The notes under the pieces were generated by a model. It worked only from the letters and a program-made list of their open reading frames with translations, had not been told where the DNA came from and ran no database searches. The position numbers and the translations under genes were made by a program. From positions 1-15,227 of the forward strand of contig NATN01000112.1 of NCBI GenBank assembly GCA_002085355.1: a stretch of 15,227 bases of DNA. Reading direction: 5' to 3'. Source of the DNA: Candidatus Zhuqueibacterota bacterium 4484_87. GTDB lineage: Bacteria > Zhuqueibacterota > Zhuqueibacteria > Thermofontimicrobiales > Thermofontimicrobiaceae. Every line of letters begins with the position of its first letter. Position 1 is the first letter of the stretch. Shown piece by piece: positions 13,085-15,227 of this stretch.

Positions 13085-13699
13085 ATGCCGGAAGGACTAT
13101 CATCATTTCTGCGTGATAATTTTGTAGATTTGATCATTGTCGTTACTATTGCAGCGGCGATTTATCGGGGATACAGGCGCGGTTTCATAAAGGAATTTCT
13201 GGGATTCGCCGGACTTTTTGTTGGCGTGATTTTGGGCGTGCGCTATATGTCAGATTTATCCTCGCTATTGATGACGTTTAATTTGGAGTCGCAAACGACG
13301 ACGATCATATCTTTTCTGGTCATCTTTTTGACAGTGATGTTTTTCTTTCGCTGGTTAGCGCAGAAATTTAAAATTCTCTCAAAACTTTCCTTCACCCTGG
13401 GCGGCATAGACCGGCTGGTTGGTATGGGATTTGGATTGATTAAGGGCGCACTTTTAGTGAGCATTGTGACGGTTTTATTGAGGATATCAGGAATATCTTT
13501 TATTTTAAGCGAACCTTTCAGCAAATCTCAGTTATATAAACCGATGCAGCAGGTACTCCCGTTAGCATATTCTTTTTCAAAAGTTTTCATCATCGGCAAT
13601 TACAAAAAATTTAGTAAGGAGCTACAAGAGTCGTTGAATTTGGATAAGCAGGCGTTCCCCGATCAAAACCTGAATGACCTGATTCACGACTTTCAATAA
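13085..13699 (+). CDS. cvpA: CvpA family inner-membrane protein
   Basis: A 204-residue membrane protein of the CvpA family, named from colicin V production in E. coli; its general role is unclear (envelope homeostasis). About four membrane segments are visible, near residues 13-27, 38-54, 72-90 and 110-135. The family element YRGYRRGFIKEFLG (27-40) lies between the first two. I chose ATG at 13085 because GGAAAAG stands upstream and the product begins as homologues do. The in-frame ATG at 13058 directly abuts the terminator T-tract and has no ribosome binding site. The C-terminal 50 residues are polar. It lies 20 bp before mutS2, a neighbour pair found in many bacteria. Confidence 0.85.
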   Translation: MPEGLSSFLRDNFVDLIIVVTIAAAIYRGYRRGFIKEFLGFAGLFVGVILGVRYMSDLSSLLMTFNLESQTTTIISFLVIFLTVMFFFRWLAQKFKILSKLSFTLGGIDRLVGMGFGLIKGALLVSIVTVLLRISGISFILSEPFSKSQLYKPMQQVLPLAYSFSKVFIIGNYKKFSKELQESLNLDKQAFPDQNLNDLIHDFQ

Positions 13700-13719
13700 A
13701 TTTAGTCTGGTATTTTATT

Positions 13720-15227
13720 TTGAATGAAGATATTTTTGACATACTTGAATTTGACAAAGTTCTTGACCATTTATCACAACTCCCTGTTTCACCTTTAGGC
13801 GAAAAAAAAATTCGTCGCATTCACCCACTCACTAGTCCGGATTTAATTCAACATGATCTTAATTTAGTTACCGAATTGCGTGAAATTTTGGATTTTGATG
13901 ATCCGTTTCCCATCTCCGGCTTACAGGATATTACCGAGGCCTTGGCGCAATTAAAAATTGAAGGCAGATTTTTGAATGCCGAAGAATTGAGCCGTATCGC
14001 GGGAACGCTGGAAGTTGCCCGGAAAATGAAAGCTTATTTTGCAGACAGGCAGGAAAAGTATCCCCATTTGACGGAAATTGTGCGTCACGTCCATAGTTTT
14101 TCCGATGAAGAGTCTGAAATTAATCGCTGCATTGACAAATCGAGTTTTATGGTTTTTGACAAAGCATCGGCAAATTTGAACCGAATTCGCCGATCCATCG
14201 TTACCCAGGAAGAGCAGATCAGAAAAAAACTGGAATCAATGGTAACGAATTTTGCGGCAAAGGGATACTTGCAGGAAAATGTTATTGCCATGCGCAATAA
14301 TCGCTTAGTGCTCATGGTCAAAGATGCGTACAAGGGAAAAGTTCGCGGTCTGATTCACGATCAGTCTGCCACGGGTGCTACAGTTTTTGTGGAGCCGTTG
14401 GAAATGCTGGAGATGAATAATCGTATTCGCGCATTGCGCATCGATGAGAAGCGGGAAATCGAAAAAATCCTTTCGACGCTCAGTGAATTGATTCGGGCAA
14501 AATTGCCGGAGATTCAGACAACTCTGGATTCACTGGGTCAATTGGATTTTATTTTCGCAAAGGCGCAGTTGTCCCGCACCATGAAAGCAGCGTCGCCGGC
14601 GGTGAACAACGAGAATCGGCTGGAAATTATCAACGGAAAACACCCATTGTTAGTGTTGCGCTACGATGATCAGCGCGAAGTGGTGCCGCTGAACCTTCGC
14701 ATGGGAGAAGAATTTCGCACGCTGGTAATTAGCGGGCCTAATGCCGGCGGGAAAACGGTGGCATTGAAAACAGTGGGATTGTTATGCTTGATGACAGCCT
14801 GCGGTTTGCACATTCCGGCGGAAGCAGGCAGCGACATGCCGGTTTTCCATCAGATCTTTGCCGTGATCGGCGACCAGCAGTCTTTGGAAAATGACCTTTC
14901 TACCTTTTCTTCGCACGTGGCTTCACTGAAAAAAGTCATCGATGAAGCGGATCGCGAAAGCCTCGTTCTTGTCGATGAGATCGGAGCTGGGACAGATCCC
15001 GAAGAGGGAGCAGCGCTGGCAATTGCAGTTCTGGAATCTCTGACGAAAAGAGGTTGCCTCACACTGGTTTCCACGCATCAAGGGGCATTGAAAGTTTTTG
15101 CGCACGATACTCCGGAAGTGGAAAACGGTTCCATGGAATTTGACAGGGAGACTTTGCAGCCAACCTATCGTTTTCGGGTGGGAATTCCGGGCTCCAGCTA
15201 CGCTTATGAAATTGCCAATCGGCTGGG
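13720..15227 (+). CDS. mutS2: MutS2 ATPase (RqcU-like), C-terminus cut by window edge
   Basis: The first 502 residues of MutS2, a MutS-related ATPase. In Bacillus it binds and splits collided ribosomes; in other bacteria it has been tied to suppressing recombination. Visible marks are ILEFDKVLDHL (7-17) at the N-terminus, the clamp element DQSATGATVFVEP (214-226), Walker A GPNAGGKT (339-346), the DLSTFSSH signature, and Walker B LVLVDEIGAGTDPEEG with Asp419-Glu420. The frame is open to the window end. The start is TTG at 13720, which gives the usual MutS2 N-terminus; the ATG at 13724 is in another frame. No Shine-Dalgarno sequence is evident, so translation may depend on coupling to cvpA 20 bp upstream. 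The Smr nuclease domain expected near the C-terminus lies beyond the window. Confidence 0.93.
   Translation, partial: MNEDIFDILEFDKVLDHLSQLPVSPLGEKKIRRIHPLTSPDLIQHDLNLVTELREILDFDDPFPISGLQDITEALAQLKIEGRFLNAEELSRIAGTLEVARKMKAYFADRQEKYPHLTEIVRHVHSFSDEESEINRCIDKSSFMVFDKASANLNRIRRSIVTQEEQIRKKLESMVTNFAAKGYLQENVIAMRNNRLVLMVKDAYKGKVRGLIHDQSATGATVFVEPLEMLEMNNRIRALRIDEKREIEKILSTLSELIRAKLPEIQTTLDSLGQLDFIFAKAQLSRTMKAASPAVNNENRLEIINGKHPLLVLRYDDQREVVPLNLRMGEEFRTLVISGPNAGGKTVALKTVGLLCLMTACGLHIPAEAGSDMPVFHQIFAVIGDQQSLENDLSTFSSHVASLKKVIDEADRESLVLVDEIGAGTDPEEGAALAIAVLESLTKRGCLTLVSTHQGALKVFAHDTPEVENGSMEFDRETLQPTYRFRVGIPGSSYAYEIANRL

Noticed and set aside
1..15227. CRISPR arrays, tRNA or rRNA genes, insertion sequences, prophage or toxin-antitoxin genes
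   Set aside because: I looked for regular repeats, cloverleaf-like segments, transposase motifs and small paired genes and saw none; the window reads as conserved chromosomal genes.

Overview
The window is an ordinary-looking, fairly AT-rich bacterial chromosome segment with short intergenic gaps. It holds 17 protein-coding genes (two cut by the window edges) and no RNA genes, insertion sequences, CRISPR array or phage genes that I can see. An ExbB/ExbD/ExbD/TonB cluster and a putative lipoprotein with a C-N-P-F-A-P start point to a diderm bacterium. The paired ExbD genes, the acidic TonB linker and the rpsU-yqeY-cvpA-mutS2 order recall lineages of the FCB superphylum (Calditrichota- or KSB1-like). 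That placement is an impression from gene content, not a phylogenetic result.

Left part, minus strand (1-2153): one tight operon reads leftward as an Mre11/SbcD-type nuclease, a hotdog-fold acyl-CoA thioesterase, and a GHL10-type putative glycoside hydrolase that runs off the edge. The hydrolase has an upstream in-frame start only 4 nt after the thioesterase stop, and this adds a twin-arginine (Tat) signal peptide. A 318-bp divergent intergenic region (2154-2471) carries a clear sigma70-type promoter for the rightward gene, a 14-bp palindrome at its expected transcription start, and a 12-bp direct repeat on the side facing the nuclease gene.

Middle part, plus strand (2472-10532): an isocitrate/isopropylmalate dehydrogenase-family enzyme with an NADP-type cofactor signature; a GH57 4-alpha-glucanotransferase or alpha-amylase followed at 20 bp by an S41 C-terminal-processing protease; then a strong promoter (TTGACT-17-TATAAT) driving exbB-exbD-exbD-tonB, a complete proton-motive-force transducing module that ends at an inverted-repeat terminator. 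A putative lipoprotein with an NTF2-like look follows.

Right part, plus strand (10602-15227): a class I methyltransferase; dtd and a HIT-family hydrolase overlapping by one base; then, behind their own promoter, rpsU and yqeY, closed by a strong terminator; then cvpA and mutS2 (cut by the edge). Several of these proteins act on translation or its quality control (D-aminoacyl-tRNA deacylase, ribosomal protein S21, YqeY, and MutS2, which in Bacillus rescues collided ribosomes).

Three genes (GH57, the second exbD, mutS2) appear to start at TTG. I found no convincing undescribed multi-gene system. The most useful points are the Tat start of the hydrolase, the start-codon and terminator conflicts, the cofactor signature of the dehydrogenase and the regulatory motifs of the divergent promoter region.
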